A stretch of 64,000 nucleotides of DNA from Streptomyces solicavernae. Its GTDB lineage: Bacteria; Actinomycetota; Actinomycetes; Streptomycetales; Streptomycetaceae. Made by a program: the position numbers and the translations under genes. The notes beneath the pieces are model-generated. The model was not told the origin of the DNA, ran no database searches, and worked only from the letters and a program-made list of their open reading frames with translations. The DNA is taken from assembly GCF_029968095.1 (NCBI RefSeq), contig NZ_JASCIR010000010.1, positions 124,001 through 188,000 on the forward strand, given 5' to 3'. Shown here piece after piece: positions 34,762 through 42,736 of this stretch. Each line of letters opens with the position of its first letter. Position 1 is the first letter of the stretch.

Positions 34762-34868
34762 GCGCCACAGGTTGGGACGCGGGCCCGCGCGGGTGGGGCA
34801 GGCGTGCGGGGCGCGGCGCCGACAATCACTCGGTCGCGGCCACGCCACTCACCCGTCTGACGGTCCGC

Positions 34869-35840
34869 TCAGGTCCCGGTGGCCGGGGCGACGTCCCGAA
34901 GCAGCTGCCCGAAGGCCGCCTCGTCGAGGACCGGTGTCCCGTACGACTTCGCCTTGACGACCTTGGACGTGCCCGCGTCCGGGTCGTTGGTGACGAGCAG
35001 GCTGGTCAGGCGCGACACGCTCGTCGCCACGTGCAGTCCGGCCTCGATCGCGCGGTCCTCCAGGAGTTCCCGCTCGATGGAGGTGTCGCCGGAGAACGCG
35101 ACCCGCATGCCCTGCTTGAGGGGTTTGTCTGCTTCGTACCGCCCGGGGTTCGGGTACGGGCACGCCGGGCGCTTGCGGTTCGGGCGCCAGCCGCCCGGGC
35201 GGTACGAGCCCTGGCGGCCGATGTGCGGGGCGGCGGGGGAGTCCTGCCACTCGGTCAGCGGGCGGCACTCCAGGAGCGGCAGCCGCACCCCGTCCCCGGC
35301 GGCCGCGCGCAGGCTCGGCCGGAACGCCTCGGCGAGCACGCGCGCGTCGTCCAGGGCGTGGTGCGCGCGCTGCTGTACGACGCCGAAGTGCGCGGCGAGC
35401 GACTCCAGCTTGTGGTTGGGCAGCGGCAGGCGCAGCTCCTTGGCGAGCGCGATTGTGCACAGGCGCTGGCGGACAGGGGCGGTGCGTCGCGCGCGGGCGT
35501 ACTCGCGGGCGATCATCGACCAGTCGAAGACGGCGTTGTGCGCCACCAGGACGCGGCCCTCCAGGCGGGCCGAGAACTCCTCGGCGATCTCCGGGAACAG
35601 CGGGGCGCCTTCGAGGACGTCGGTCGTCAGGCCGTGGATCCAGACCGGGCCCGGGTCGCGCTCCGGGTTGACCAGCGTGTACCAGTGGTCCTCGACCTCG
35701 CCCTGGGCGTCGAGCTGGTAGACGGCAGCCGACACTATCCGGTCGTCTCGGGCGAGGCCGGTGGTCTCCACGTCGACGACCGCGTACCCCGACGGGTACG
35801 CGGCCGGCCATGGCGCTGCTGTCGTGCGGTCTTCGAGCAT
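34869..35840 (-). CDS. DEDDh 3'-5' exonuclease with BRCT-like C-terminal domain
   Basis: 323 residues. The N-terminal 175 residues are a DnaQ/epsilon-type exonuclease with ExoI VVDVETTGL, ExoII LVAHNAVFDWSMI and ExoIII AHHALDDARVL. A proline-rich linker (PYPNPGRYEADKP) leads to a BRCT-like domain (about 240-315: KQGMRVAFSGDTSIERELLEDRAIEAG). It probably trims DNA ends in replication or repair, with the BRCT part as a protein or DNA docking site. Its start lies 68 bp before the stop of the TetR-type gene upstream on the same strand. Confidence 0.88.
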   Translation of the reverse strand: MLEDRTTAAPWPAAYPSGYAVVDVETTGLARDDRIVSAAVYQLDAQGEVEDHWYTLVNPERDPGPVWIHGLTTDVLEGAPLFPEIAEEFSARLEGRVLVAHNAVFDWSMIAREYARARRTAPVRQRLCTIALAKELRLPLPNHKLESLAAHFGVVQQRAHHALDDARVLAEAFRPSLRAAAGDGVRLPLLECRPLTEWQDSPAAPHIGRQGSYRPGGWRPNRKRPACPYPNPGRYEADKPLKQGMRVAFSGDTSIERELLEDRAIEAGLHVATSVSRLTSLLVTNDPDAGTSKVVKAKSYGTPVLDEAAFGQLLRDVAPATGT

Positions 35841-35907
35841 GGTCCCTGAGGATACGGCCCGGCACTGACAACGCGGACACGTGGTCCGCGGCTCGCGCCC
35901 GGCTCCG

Positions 35908-36609
35908 TCAACTCGCCCCCGACGTACGGGAGTCCACGTCCCCGCCGGTCGTGGGGCTGCTTCGAGGGCTGTTCAGGAGGCCGTCGACCAGCGCCCGTAC
36001 CGAGACCGTGAACAGCTTCTCCGGCTGTGGGCCGCGGGCGAGCGCACGCGCGAGCGCCGGGTCCTGCACGCCCTGGCCGGCGCCCCGCACGTCCCACAGC
36101 TCCTGCTCGCCGGGCCGCTGTGCGGGCGCGCGGGCGCGGTTGCGCTCGACCAGGACGAAGCCGACGGTCTGGAACAGCACCGCGCGTACCGCCTCGGCGG
36201 CCGGGGTGCCGCGCAGGCCCGCCGCGTGCACCTCGTGCACCAGGGCGCGGGCGGCGGGCTGGAACATCCGCTCGGTGAGGCCGCGTTCGTGCACCATCGC
36301 GATCAGGTGCGGATGGTCGAGCAGCCGGCGGCGCAGCGCGCGGGCCACCGAGACCACCCGCGCCGCCGGGGTGCGCCCGCGCGGGGTGAGGTCGCCGAGC
36401 TCCGCGACGGTCCGCTCGACGAGCGCTTCGAGGAGCGACTCGCGGTTGCCGACGTGCCAGTAGATCGAGGTGACCGCCGTGCCGAGCTCGGCGGCGAGCT
36501 TGCGCATCGTGAGCGCGCGCGGCCCCTGCTGCTTGACCAGGACGGCCGCCGCGTCGAGCACCTGCTCGCGGGTCAGTGACGCACGTACGGAACCGGACCC
36601 ACCCGACAT
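35908..36609 (-). CDS. TetR family transcriptional regulator
   Basis: 233 residues from ATG 36609 (MSGGSGSVRAS). N-terminal TetR helix-turn-helix at about 10-60 (LTREQVLDAAAVLVKQQG, LTMRKLAAELGTAVTSIYWHVGNRESLLEAL). The C-terminal ligand domain (LLDHPHLIAMVHERGLTERM) is of the TetR_C type but the ligand is unknown. It is divergent from the acetoacetate-decarboxylase-fold gene; the 118-bp gap holds a palindrome at 36671-36685 that fits a TetR operator. Confidence 0.88.
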   Translation of the reverse strand: MSGGSGSVRASLTREQVLDAAAVLVKQQGPRALTMRKLAAELGTAVTSIYWHVGNRESLLEALVERTVAELGDLTPRGRTPAARVVSVARALRRRLLDHPHLIAMVHERGLTERMFQPAARALVHEVHAAGLRGTPAAEAVRAVLFQTVGFVLVERNRARAPAQRPGEQELWDVRGAGQGVQDPALARALARGPQPEKLFTVSVRALVDGLLNSPRSSPTTGGDVDSRTSGAS

Positions 36610-36670
36610 CGCACCCCCAACTTCCTCAACTTCCCTGAGCACAAAGCTCTTTACCCTTCATCGGCCACGG

Positions 36671-36685
36671 TGTAACTGTGTTACA
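36671..36685. promoter_or_regulatory. Predicted operator of the divergent TetR regulator
   Basis: A perfect inverted repeat TGTAAC-N3-GTTACA lies between the TetR start (36609) and the decarboxylase-fold gene start (36728). Its size and place suit a TetR dimer controlling both genes. Confidence 0.65.
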
Positions 36686-36727
36686 GAACCGCGCACGTCG
36701 AGCACGTCCTGCGAAGGGTGGTACGAC

Positions 36728-37552
36728 ATGGCACGGATACGGTACGGCGCCCGCTCCGAGGCGGAGATCCGGGCGGCGCGCAGCGCGAGCGCGAAACTCC
36801 CCGACATCTGGTCCACGGGAGTCGTCGCCGTATGGGAGACCGACCCGGACGCGGTCGCCGCGGTCCTCCCGCCGCCGCTGAAACCCACCGGCCGGCCCCT
36901 GGTGCGGGCCGGCATCAGCAAGGTCGACCTGCCGGGATATCCGCTCGGCGCGGGCTCCGTCGCGGTCGCCGCGGCGCACGGCGGGGTCGCCGGCTGGTAC
37001 CCGCTGGTGATGCCGATGACCCACGAGCGGGCGCTGACCGGCGGCCGGGAGGTGTTCGGCGAGCCGAAGAAGCTGGGTGAGGTCACGGTCGAGCGCGACG
37101 GTCTCGTCGTACGCGCGGCGCTCGCCCGGCACGGCATCGCGTTCGTGGAGGTGCGCGGCGCGGTCGGCGAGGTGCTGCCGCTGCCGGAGCCGGCCCGGAA
37201 GACCGACTTCTACTTCAAGTTCCTGCCCGCGGTGGACGGTTCGGGCCTGGAGGACGACGCGGCCCTGGTGCACTGCGTACGCGAGGAGAGGGTGCGCAAG
37301 CTGGAGCGGGTCACCGGGGACGTGGTGCTGCGCGAGTCGATGTACGACCCGGTGGCGGACCTCCCGGTGCTCTCGCTCGTCGAGCTGACCCTCGGCGAGA
37401 AGACCACCGACCAGCGGGGCCGGGTCGCCGAACGCGTCGCCGCCGAGGCCGTGTTGCCGTACATCCACCAGCGGTACGACGACCCGCGGCAGATCCTCGA
37501 CGGGCCGCCGGAGGGCAGCGAGGAACCGGCGGCCGGGAAGGGCGGTGCCTGA
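36728..37552 (+). CDS. Acetoacetate decarboxylase family protein
   Basis: 274 residues from ATG 36728. The acetoacetate-decarboxylase fold is indicated by GREVFGEPKKLGEVTVERDG, where the paired Lys includes the probable Schiff-base residue, and by YKF-like TDFYFKFLP and the late VLPYIHQRY. Some family members are hydratases or aldolase-dehydratases rather than decarboxylases. It is the first gene of a four-gene plus-strand operon, with a stop/start TGATG overlap to the SDR gene, and probably under the TetR repressor. Confidence 0.85.
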   Translation: MARIRYGARSEAEIRAARSASAKLPDIWSTGVVAVWETDPDAVAAVLPPPLKPTGRPLVRAGISKVDLPGYPLGAGSVAVAAAHGGVAGWYPLVMPMTHERALTGGREVFGEPKKLGEVTVERDGLVVRAALARHGIAFVEVRGAVGEVLPLPEPARKTDFYFKFLPAVDGSGLEDDAALVHCVREERVRKLERVTGDVVLRESMYDPVADLPVLSLVELTLGEKTTDQRGRVAERVAAEAVLPYIHQRYDDPRQILDGPPEGSEEPAAGKGGA

Positions 37553-38436
37553 TGGAGCTGCGGGCCGGGCAGGTCGCCGTCGTCACGGGCGCCGCGAGCG
37601 GCATCGGGCTCGCGCTGGCCCGGAGGTTCGCCGCCGACGGGCTGAGGGTGGTCCTCGCGGACGTGGAGGAGACGGCCCTCGACAAGGCCGCCGCCGATCT
37701 GCGCGCCACCGGCGCCGAAGCGCACGCGCGCGTGGTGGACGTTTCCGAGCGCGACTCGGTCACGGAACTCGCGGACGCGGCGTACGACACCTATGGCGCC
37801 GTGCATGTGCTCTGCAACAACGCGGGCGTCGGATCGGGCGCCGAGGGACGCATGTGGGAGCACGAACCCAACGACTGGAAGTGGGCGTTCGCGGTCAACG
37901 TGTGGGGCGTCTTCCACGGCGTGCAGGCCTTCCTGCCCCGGATGCTGGCGGGCGGCGAGCCCGGCCACGTCGTCAATACCTCGTCGGGCGACGGCGGCAT
38001 CGCCCCGCTGCCCACCGCGTCCGTGTACGCCGTCACCAAGGCCGCCGTCGTCACCCTGACCGAGTCGCTGTACGCACACCTGAAGGCGGAGCACGCGCGC
38101 GTGGGGGCGTCCGTGCTGTTCCCCGGACCGCACATGCTGCGCACCGGCCTGTGGGAGTCGCACCGCAACCGGCCCGAGCGGTACGCGAAACAGCGGCCGC
38201 GCCGCACCCCGTACCGCAGCCTCGGCCAGTGGGAGGCGGCGATGAAGGAGGCCGGGCAGGAGGTGCGGTTCACGCCCGTCGAGGAGGTCGCCGACTTTGT
38301 CGCGGACGGCATCCGCGCGGGCCGTTTCTGGCTGCTCCCGGAGAGCGAGCACAGCGACCGGCAGATCCGGGCGCGCTCGCGGTCGATGCTCGACCGCGCC
38401 GATCCCTCGTACCTCGAACGTTTCATTCTGGACTGA
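37552..38436 (+). CDS. SDR family oxidoreductase
   Basis: 294 residues, overlapping the upstream gene as TGATG. Classical SDR: VVTGAASGIGLALARRF cofactor loop, LADVEETALDKAA, LCNNAGVG, Ser in VVNTSSGDGG and YAVTKAAVVTLTE with the catalytic Tyr/Lys. The C-terminal 70 residues (GLWESHRNRPERYAKQRPRR) form an extension longer than in FabG-type enzymes and may shape the substrate pocket. Context suggests it oxidises or reduces an intermediate handled by the decarboxylase-fold and amidohydrolase products. Confidence 0.88.
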   Translation: MELRAGQVAVVTGAASGIGLALARRFAADGLRVVLADVEETALDKAAADLRATGAEAHARVVDVSERDSVTELADAAYDTYGAVHVLCNNAGVGSGAEGRMWEHEPNDWKWAFAVNVWGVFHGVQAFLPRMLAGGEPGHVVNTSSGDGGIAPLPTASVYAVTKAAVVTLTESLYAHLKAEHARVGASVLFPGPHMLRTGLWESHRNRPERYAKQRPRRTPYRSLGQWEAAMKEAGQEVRFTPVEEVADFVADGIRAGRFWLLPESEHSDRQIRARSRSMLDRADPSYLERFILD

Positions 38437-38470
38437 CTGGACTGACTGACTGACTGACTGACTGGACTGA
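38427..38470. repeat. CTGA tetranucleotide array at the SDR/amidohydrolase junction
   Basis: About ten copies of actg/ctga, with ggactga interruptions, start inside the last SDR codons and run to the ribosome site of the next gene. A CTGA repeat places TGA stops in several frames, so ribosomes passing the SDR stop would be ended at once. Confidence 0.9.
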
Positions 38471-38476
38471 GGAGCA

Positions 38477-39805
38477 GTGACCGAGATGCCCGACCAGGAC
38501 CCGTACCTGATCATCTCCTCCGACTGCCACGCCGGACTGCCCACCGAGGAGTACCGGCCGTACCTCGACTCCCGCTTCCACCGCGACTTCGACGACTTCC
38601 TCGCCGGGCGCGAGCGCCGCCGTGAGGAGATGACGCGGCTCGGCGTGCGCAACGAGGCCTTCGCGAACAAGTGGTTCAGCGACAACGAGGAAGGCCTGAA
38701 AGGCGGTTGGGACTCCGTCCAGCGTCTCAAGGAGCTCGACGGGGACGGGGTGGCCGCCGAGGTGGTCTTCCCCGACGCGGACGCCGTCGACAGCCAGACC
38801 GCCGCACCGTTCGGCGTCGGCCTCGGGCTCTCCGGCGACCAGGACCCCGACCTCGGCATGGCGGGCGCACAGGCGCACAACCGCTGGCTCGCCGAGTTCG
38901 TCGGCGGGCACGCCGAAAACGCAGCACGGCACTGCGGCGTCGCCCTGTTGCCCGTCACCGGCGAGACGGACCGGGTCGTCGCCGAGATCCACCGGGCCAG
39001 GGAGTCCGGGCTCGGCGCGCTGATGATCCCGTCCATGTGGGTCGACCAGGCCCCCTACCACGACCGGCGTTACGACCCGGTGTGGGCGGCCGCCGCCGAG
39101 ACCGGCATGCCGCTCGTCACGCACTCGGGCGCCGCGCCCCGCCACGAGTACGGCGACCACCTCGGCATCTACGTCAGCGAGGTCACCTGGTGGCCCGCCC
39201 GGCCGCTCTGGTTCCTGCTCTGGTCCGGCGTCTTCGAGCGGCACCCCGGGCTCAAGTTCGGGGTGGCGGAGTCGGGTTGCTGGTGGCTGCCGAACCTGCT
39301 CTGGTTCATGGACCGGCTCTACCTCGGTGCGCACGGCGGCAAGAAGCTCTCCCCGTTCGCCGAGCTGAAGCGGCCGCCGCACGAGTACCTGGACCGGCAG
39401 GTGTTCATCTGCGCCACCAACACCAAGCGCCGCGAACTCGCCCAGCGGTACGAGATCGGCGTCGACAACATCCTCTGGGGCTCCGACTTCCCGCACCCCG
39501 AGGGGACGTGGCCCGACACGCGCGCGTGGCTGCGGAAGACGTTCCACGACATCCCGGTCACGGAGACCCGCCGCATGCTGGGCCTCGCCGCAGCCGAGGC
39601 GTTCGGCTTCGACACCGCGAAACTCGCCCCTGTAGCGCGGCGTATCGGCCCCACCCCGGCCGACCTGGGGCAAGACCCGGACCAGAGCGCCGTCGAGGCC
39701 TCCTGGGCCCGCTCACGCGCGGTGGGCCGGCACTGGCTCACCGACCACGACTTCCCGACCCTGGGGACCGCCCGCGATCTCCCGAGCCCGGGGGTGGAAC
39801 GGTGA
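38477..39805 (+). CDS. Amidohydrolase-2 family protein (first of a tandem pair)
   Basis: 442 residues, GTG start at 38477 with GAGGAG 4 nt upstream. Amidohydrolase_2 (ACMSD-like) TIM barrel: ISSDCHAGLPTEEYRPYL at the N-terminus, PLVTHSGAAPRHEY in the middle, FGVAESGCWWLP and ILWGSDFPHPEGTWP near the end. The usual N-terminal HxH is replaced by D-C-H, which is common in this subfamily. The family includes decarboxylases and hydrolases. Tandem paralog of the next gene, which it overlaps as GTGA. Confidence 0.85.
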   Translation: MTEMPDQDPYLIISSDCHAGLPTEEYRPYLDSRFHRDFDDFLAGRERRREEMTRLGVRNEAFANKWFSDNEEGLKGGWDSVQRLKELDGDGVAAEVVFPDADAVDSQTAAPFGVGLGLSGDQDPDLGMAGAQAHNRWLAEFVGGHAENAARHCGVALLPVTGETDRVVAEIHRARESGLGALMIPSMWVDQAPYHDRRYDPVWAAAAETGMPLVTHSGAAPRHEYGDHLGIYVSEVTWWPARPLWFLLWSGVFERHPGLKFGVAESGCWWLPNLLWFMDRLYLGAHGGKKLSPFAELKRPPHEYLDRQVFICATNTKRRELAQRYEIGVDNILWGSDFPHPEGTWPDTRAWLRKTFHDIPVTETRRMLGLAAAEAFGFDTAKLAPVARRIGPTPADLGQDPDQSAVEASWARSRAVGRHWLTDHDFPTLGTARDLPSPGVER

Positions 39806-41034
39806 ATCCCGAGGACCGCTACACCGTCATCTCCGCCGACTGCCACGCGGGCGCCGACCTCCTCGACTACAGGCCCTACCTGGAGTCGAAGCACCACGAC
39901 GCCTTCGACGCCTGGGCGGCCGCGTACGTCAATCCGTACGAGGACCTGCTCGCCGACACCGCCGACAGGAACTGGAACTCCGAGCGCCGCATCGCCGAGC
40001 TCGAAGCGGACGGCATCGTCGCGGAAGTGGTGTTCCCCAACACCATCCCGCCCTTCTTCCCCTCCGCGTCCCTGATGGCCCCGGCGCCCACCCGCGCCGA
40101 GTTCGAGCAGCGCTGGGCGGGCCTGCGCGCCCACAACCGCTGGCTCGCCGACTTCTGCGCGGCGGCCCCGGGGCGCAGGGCCGGGGTCTTCCAGGTCCTG
40201 CTCAACGACGTGGACGAGGCGGTACGCGAGATCCGCCGGGCGCATGCGGCAGGGCTGACCGGCGGCCTTCTGCTCCCCGGAACCCCGCCCGGCTCGGGCC
40301 TGCCGGAGCTGTACTCGTCGGTGTACGACCCGATCTGGGCGGCCTGCGCGGAGCTCGGCGTGCCGGTCAATCACCATGCGGGTTCCGCCTCGCCGCCGCT
40401 CGGCGAGGAACCGGCGGCGCGGGCGGTGTTCATGGTGGAGACGACCTGGTTCTCGCACCGGGCGCTGTGGCACCTGATCTTCGGCGGGGCGTTCCGCCGC
40501 CATCCCGGCCTGAAGCTGGTCCTCACCGAGCAGGGCTCGGGCTGGATCCCGGGCGTGCTCGACATGCTGGACTACTACCACGGGCGCCTGGTCGCGGCCG
40601 CCACGAAGGCGGGCACCGCGGAGTCCAAGTTCGGTGCGGGACTCGCCGATTCGATGGGCCAGGGCCCGTCCGCGGCCTGGGCCGAGCACTGTTACGTCGG
40701 CGCCAGCTTCATGCGCCCGCACGAGGTGCCGCTGCGCGAGCGGATCGGCCTCGACAAGATCATGTGGGGCAGCGACTATCCGCACGACGAAGGCACGTAC
40801 CCGTACACCCGCGAGGGCCTCAGGGCCGCCTACGCCGGGCTGCCGCCCGCGGAGGTCGCCGCGATGGCCGGCGGCAACGCGGCCCGCGTCTACGGCTTCG
40901 ACCTGGACCGCCTGGACGCGCTCGCGGCGAAGGCCGGCCCGACGGTCGCGGAGATCGCCGAACCGCTGGGCAGCCCGCCCGCCGACGCCACGTCGCCGGT
41001 GTTCGCGCGCGGGGGGTCGGTACGGGTGTGGTGA
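39802..41034 (+). CDS. Amidohydrolase-2 family protein (second of a tandem pair)
   Basis: 410 residues from GTG 39802, overlapping the previous stop. Same layout as its neighbour: VISADCHAGADLLDYRPYL, PVNHHAGSASPPLG, LVLTEQGSGWIPG and IMWGSDYPHDEGTYPY. The two are clearly related but well diverged, so they probably act on successive or alternative substrates, or form a heteromer. It is the last gene of the operon that starts with the acetoacetate-decarboxylase-fold protein. No terminator is obvious in the 137-bp gap after it. Confidence 0.85.
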   Translation: MNPEDRYTVISADCHAGADLLDYRPYLESKHHDAFDAWAAAYVNPYEDLLADTADRNWNSERRIAELEADGIVAEVVFPNTIPPFFPSASLMAPAPTRAEFEQRWAGLRAHNRWLADFCAAAPGRRAGVFQVLLNDVDEAVREIRRAHAAGLTGGLLLPGTPPGSGLPELYSSVYDPIWAACAELGVPVNHHAGSASPPLGEEPAARAVFMVETTWFSHRALWHLIFGGAFRRHPGLKLVLTEQGSGWIPGVLDMLDYYHGRLVAAATKAGTAESKFGAGLADSMGQGPSAAWAEHCYVGASFMRPHEVPLRERIGLDKIMWGSDYPHDEGTYPYTREGLRAAYAGLPPAEVAAMAGGNAARVYGFDLDRLDALAAKAGPTVAEIAEPLGSPPADATSPVFARGGSVRVW

Positions 41035-41102
41035 ACGGTGAGCGGTGAAGGGCGGCCGGTGAAGGGGACGGCGGGTGTGGAAGGGCGACAGAGAGGAGAG
41101 CT

Positions 41103-41115
41103 TTACCACGAGTAA
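41103..41115. promoter_or_regulatory. Possible operator upstream of the ether-lipid gene pair
   Basis: A palindrome TTAC-N5-GTAA (41103-41115), followed by a second GTAA at 41125-41128, lies 57 bp before the start of the fatty-acid-hydroxylase-superfamily gene. It is a typical form for TetR-type lipid regulators. The regulator is not identified. Confidence 0.4.
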
Positions 41116-41171
41116 TACTTGTCGGTAACTACCTCTAGTCGAGGCGGCCCGGCCGCCCTTACGGTGCACTC

Positions 41172-42053
41172 ATGTCCCCGAACCTGCCCGATGTAGTGCT
41201 CTGGTCCATACCGGCGTTCGTGCTGCTCACGGTCGTCGAGATCGTCAGCTACCGCTTCCATCCCGACGAGGAGGCCGCGGGCTACGAGACCAAGGACGCC
41301 GCCACCAGCATCGGCATGGGGCTCGGCAGCCTCGTCTTCGACCTCCTGTGGAAGATCCCCATCGTCGCCGTCTACACGGCGGTGTACGAGCTGACGCCGC
41401 TCAGGGTGCCGGTGCTGTGGTGGACGATCCCGCTGATGCTGCTCGCGCAGGACTTCTTCTACTACTGGTCGCACCGCGGCCACCATGTGATCCGCATCCT
41501 GTGGGCCTGCCACGTGGTGCACCACTCCAGCCGCAAGTTCAACCTGTCGACCGCGCTCCGCCAGCCCTGGACGAGCCTCACCGTGTGGCCGTTCTACGTG
41601 CCGCTGATCGCGCTCGGCGTGCACCCGGCGGCGCTCGCGTTCTGCTCCTCGGTGAACCTCGTCTACCAGTTCTGGATTCACACCGAGCGCATCGACAAGC
41701 TGCCCCGGTTCTTCGAGTTCGTCTTCAACACGCCCTCGCACCACCGCGTCCACCACGCGTCCCAGGGCAGCTACCTGGACCGCAACTTCGGCGGCATCCT
41801 GATCGTCTGGGACCGGCTCTTCCGCTCCTTCGTGCCCGAGACGGACCGGCCCGTCTTCGGACTGACCAAGAACATCGACACGTACAACCCGCTCAAGGTC
41901 GCCACCCACGAGTACGTCGCCATCGCCAAGGACCTGAAGGCGGCGGCGAGTTGGCGTGAGCGGGGCGGACGGCTGTTCCGCGGGCCCGGCTGGTCGCCCG
42001 CGCCGCAGGGCGAGGCGCAGCGGCAGGAGCCGGTCGCGGAGGGCGCCGCGTGA
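41172..42053 (+). CDS. Sterol desaturase/fatty acid hydroxylase superfamily, alkylglycerol monooxygenase-like
   Basis: 293 residues with about five membrane helices. The di-iron histidine clusters are complete: HRGHH at 101-105, HVVHH at 114-118, and HHRVHH at 190-195, with a further His at 170. The stretch WACHVVHHSSRKFNLSTALR and the late RNFGGILIVWDRLF fit, from memory, the alkylglycerol monooxygenase (TMEM195/AGMO) branch better than sterol desaturases proper. That enzyme splits the ether bond of glyceryl ethers after hydroxylation. The next gene, overlapping as GTGA, encodes a lysoplasmalogenase-type protein, which supports an ether-lipid role. Confidence 0.85.
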   Translation: MSPNLPDVVLWSIPAFVLLTVVEIVSYRFHPDEEAAGYETKDAATSIGMGLGSLVFDLLWKIPIVAVYTAVYELTPLRVPVLWWTIPLMLLAQDFFYYWSHRGHHVIRILWACHVVHHSSRKFNLSTALRQPWTSLTVWPFYVPLIALGVHPAALAFCSSVNLVYQFWIHTERIDKLPRFFEFVFNTPSHHRVHHASQGSYLDRNFGGILIVWDRLFRSFVPETDRPVFGLTKNIDTYNPLKVATHEYVAIAKDLKAAASWRERGGRLFRGPGWSPAPQGEAQRQEPVAEGAA

Positions 42054-42727
42054 GGCCTGAGCGGCTGCTGCTCGCCGCGTTCGGCCTCGCCCTGGCAGGC
42101 GACCTGGGCTCCCTCCTCGTCGGCTTCGGCCCCGGCCACACCGTGTGCAAGCCGCTGCTGATGCCGCTGCTCGCGGGGTACGCGGTGTGCGCCTGGCGGG
42201 CCGCCTCCGGGAACGGCGAGCCCCGGATGCTGGTCGCCGCGCTGCTCTTCGGCTGGGGCGGCGACGTGCTGCTGCTCTTCGACGCCGAGCCCGCCTTCCT
42301 CGGCGGCATGGGCTCGTTCGCCGCCGGCCACGTCTGCTGGCTGCTGCTCTTCGCGCGGTACGGGACGGCCCGGCCGTACGCCCTTTGGCTGGGCCTGGCC
42401 TACGGTGCCGCGCTCGCCGGGACGGTCGCGCTGCTCTGGTCCGACCTGCCGGGGGATCTGCGGGTCCCGGTCGCCGGGTACAGCCTGCTGCTCACCGCCA
42501 TGGCGTTCCGGTCGGCGCGGCTCGGGCTCGCGGCCGGGGCCGGCGGGGCGCTCTTCCTGCTCTCCGACACCCTGATCGCCACCGGGGTCGCCGAGTGGCC
42601 GCAGCTGCCGAGGCCGGACTTCTGGATCATGCTGACGTACGCGGCGGCCCAGTACCTGCTGGCCCGTGGCGTCCTCACCGCCCGCCCTGCCCAGGCGACG
42701 GCACCGGAAGCCCGTACGGCCGCCTGA
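42050..42727 (+). CDS. Lysoplasmalogenase (YhhN/TMEM86 family)
   Basis: 225 residues with about eight membrane helices, GTG start at 42050 overlapping the upstream stop. YhhN/TMEM86 landmarks are CKPLLMPLLAGYAV, LLFGWGGDVLLLF with the conserved Asp, MGSFAAGHVCWLLLF, and LLSDTLIATGV. The family hydrolyses the vinyl-ether bond of lysoplasmalogens (shown for TMEM86B and a Legionella member). Overlap with an alkylglycerol-monooxygenase-like gene suggests a joint function in ether-lipid turnover. Confidence 0.88.
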   Translation: MRPERLLLAAFGLALAGDLGSLLVGFGPGHTVCKPLLMPLLAGYAVCAWRAASGNGEPRMLVAALLFGWGGDVLLLFDAEPAFLGGMGSFAAGHVCWLLLFARYGTARPYALWLGLAYGAALAGTVALLWSDLPGDLRVPVAGYSLLLTAMAFRSARLGLAAGAGGALFLLSDTLIATGVAEWPQLPRPDFWIMLTYAAAQYLLARGVLTARPAQATAPEARTAA

Positions 42728-42736
42728 GCCGGGGTC

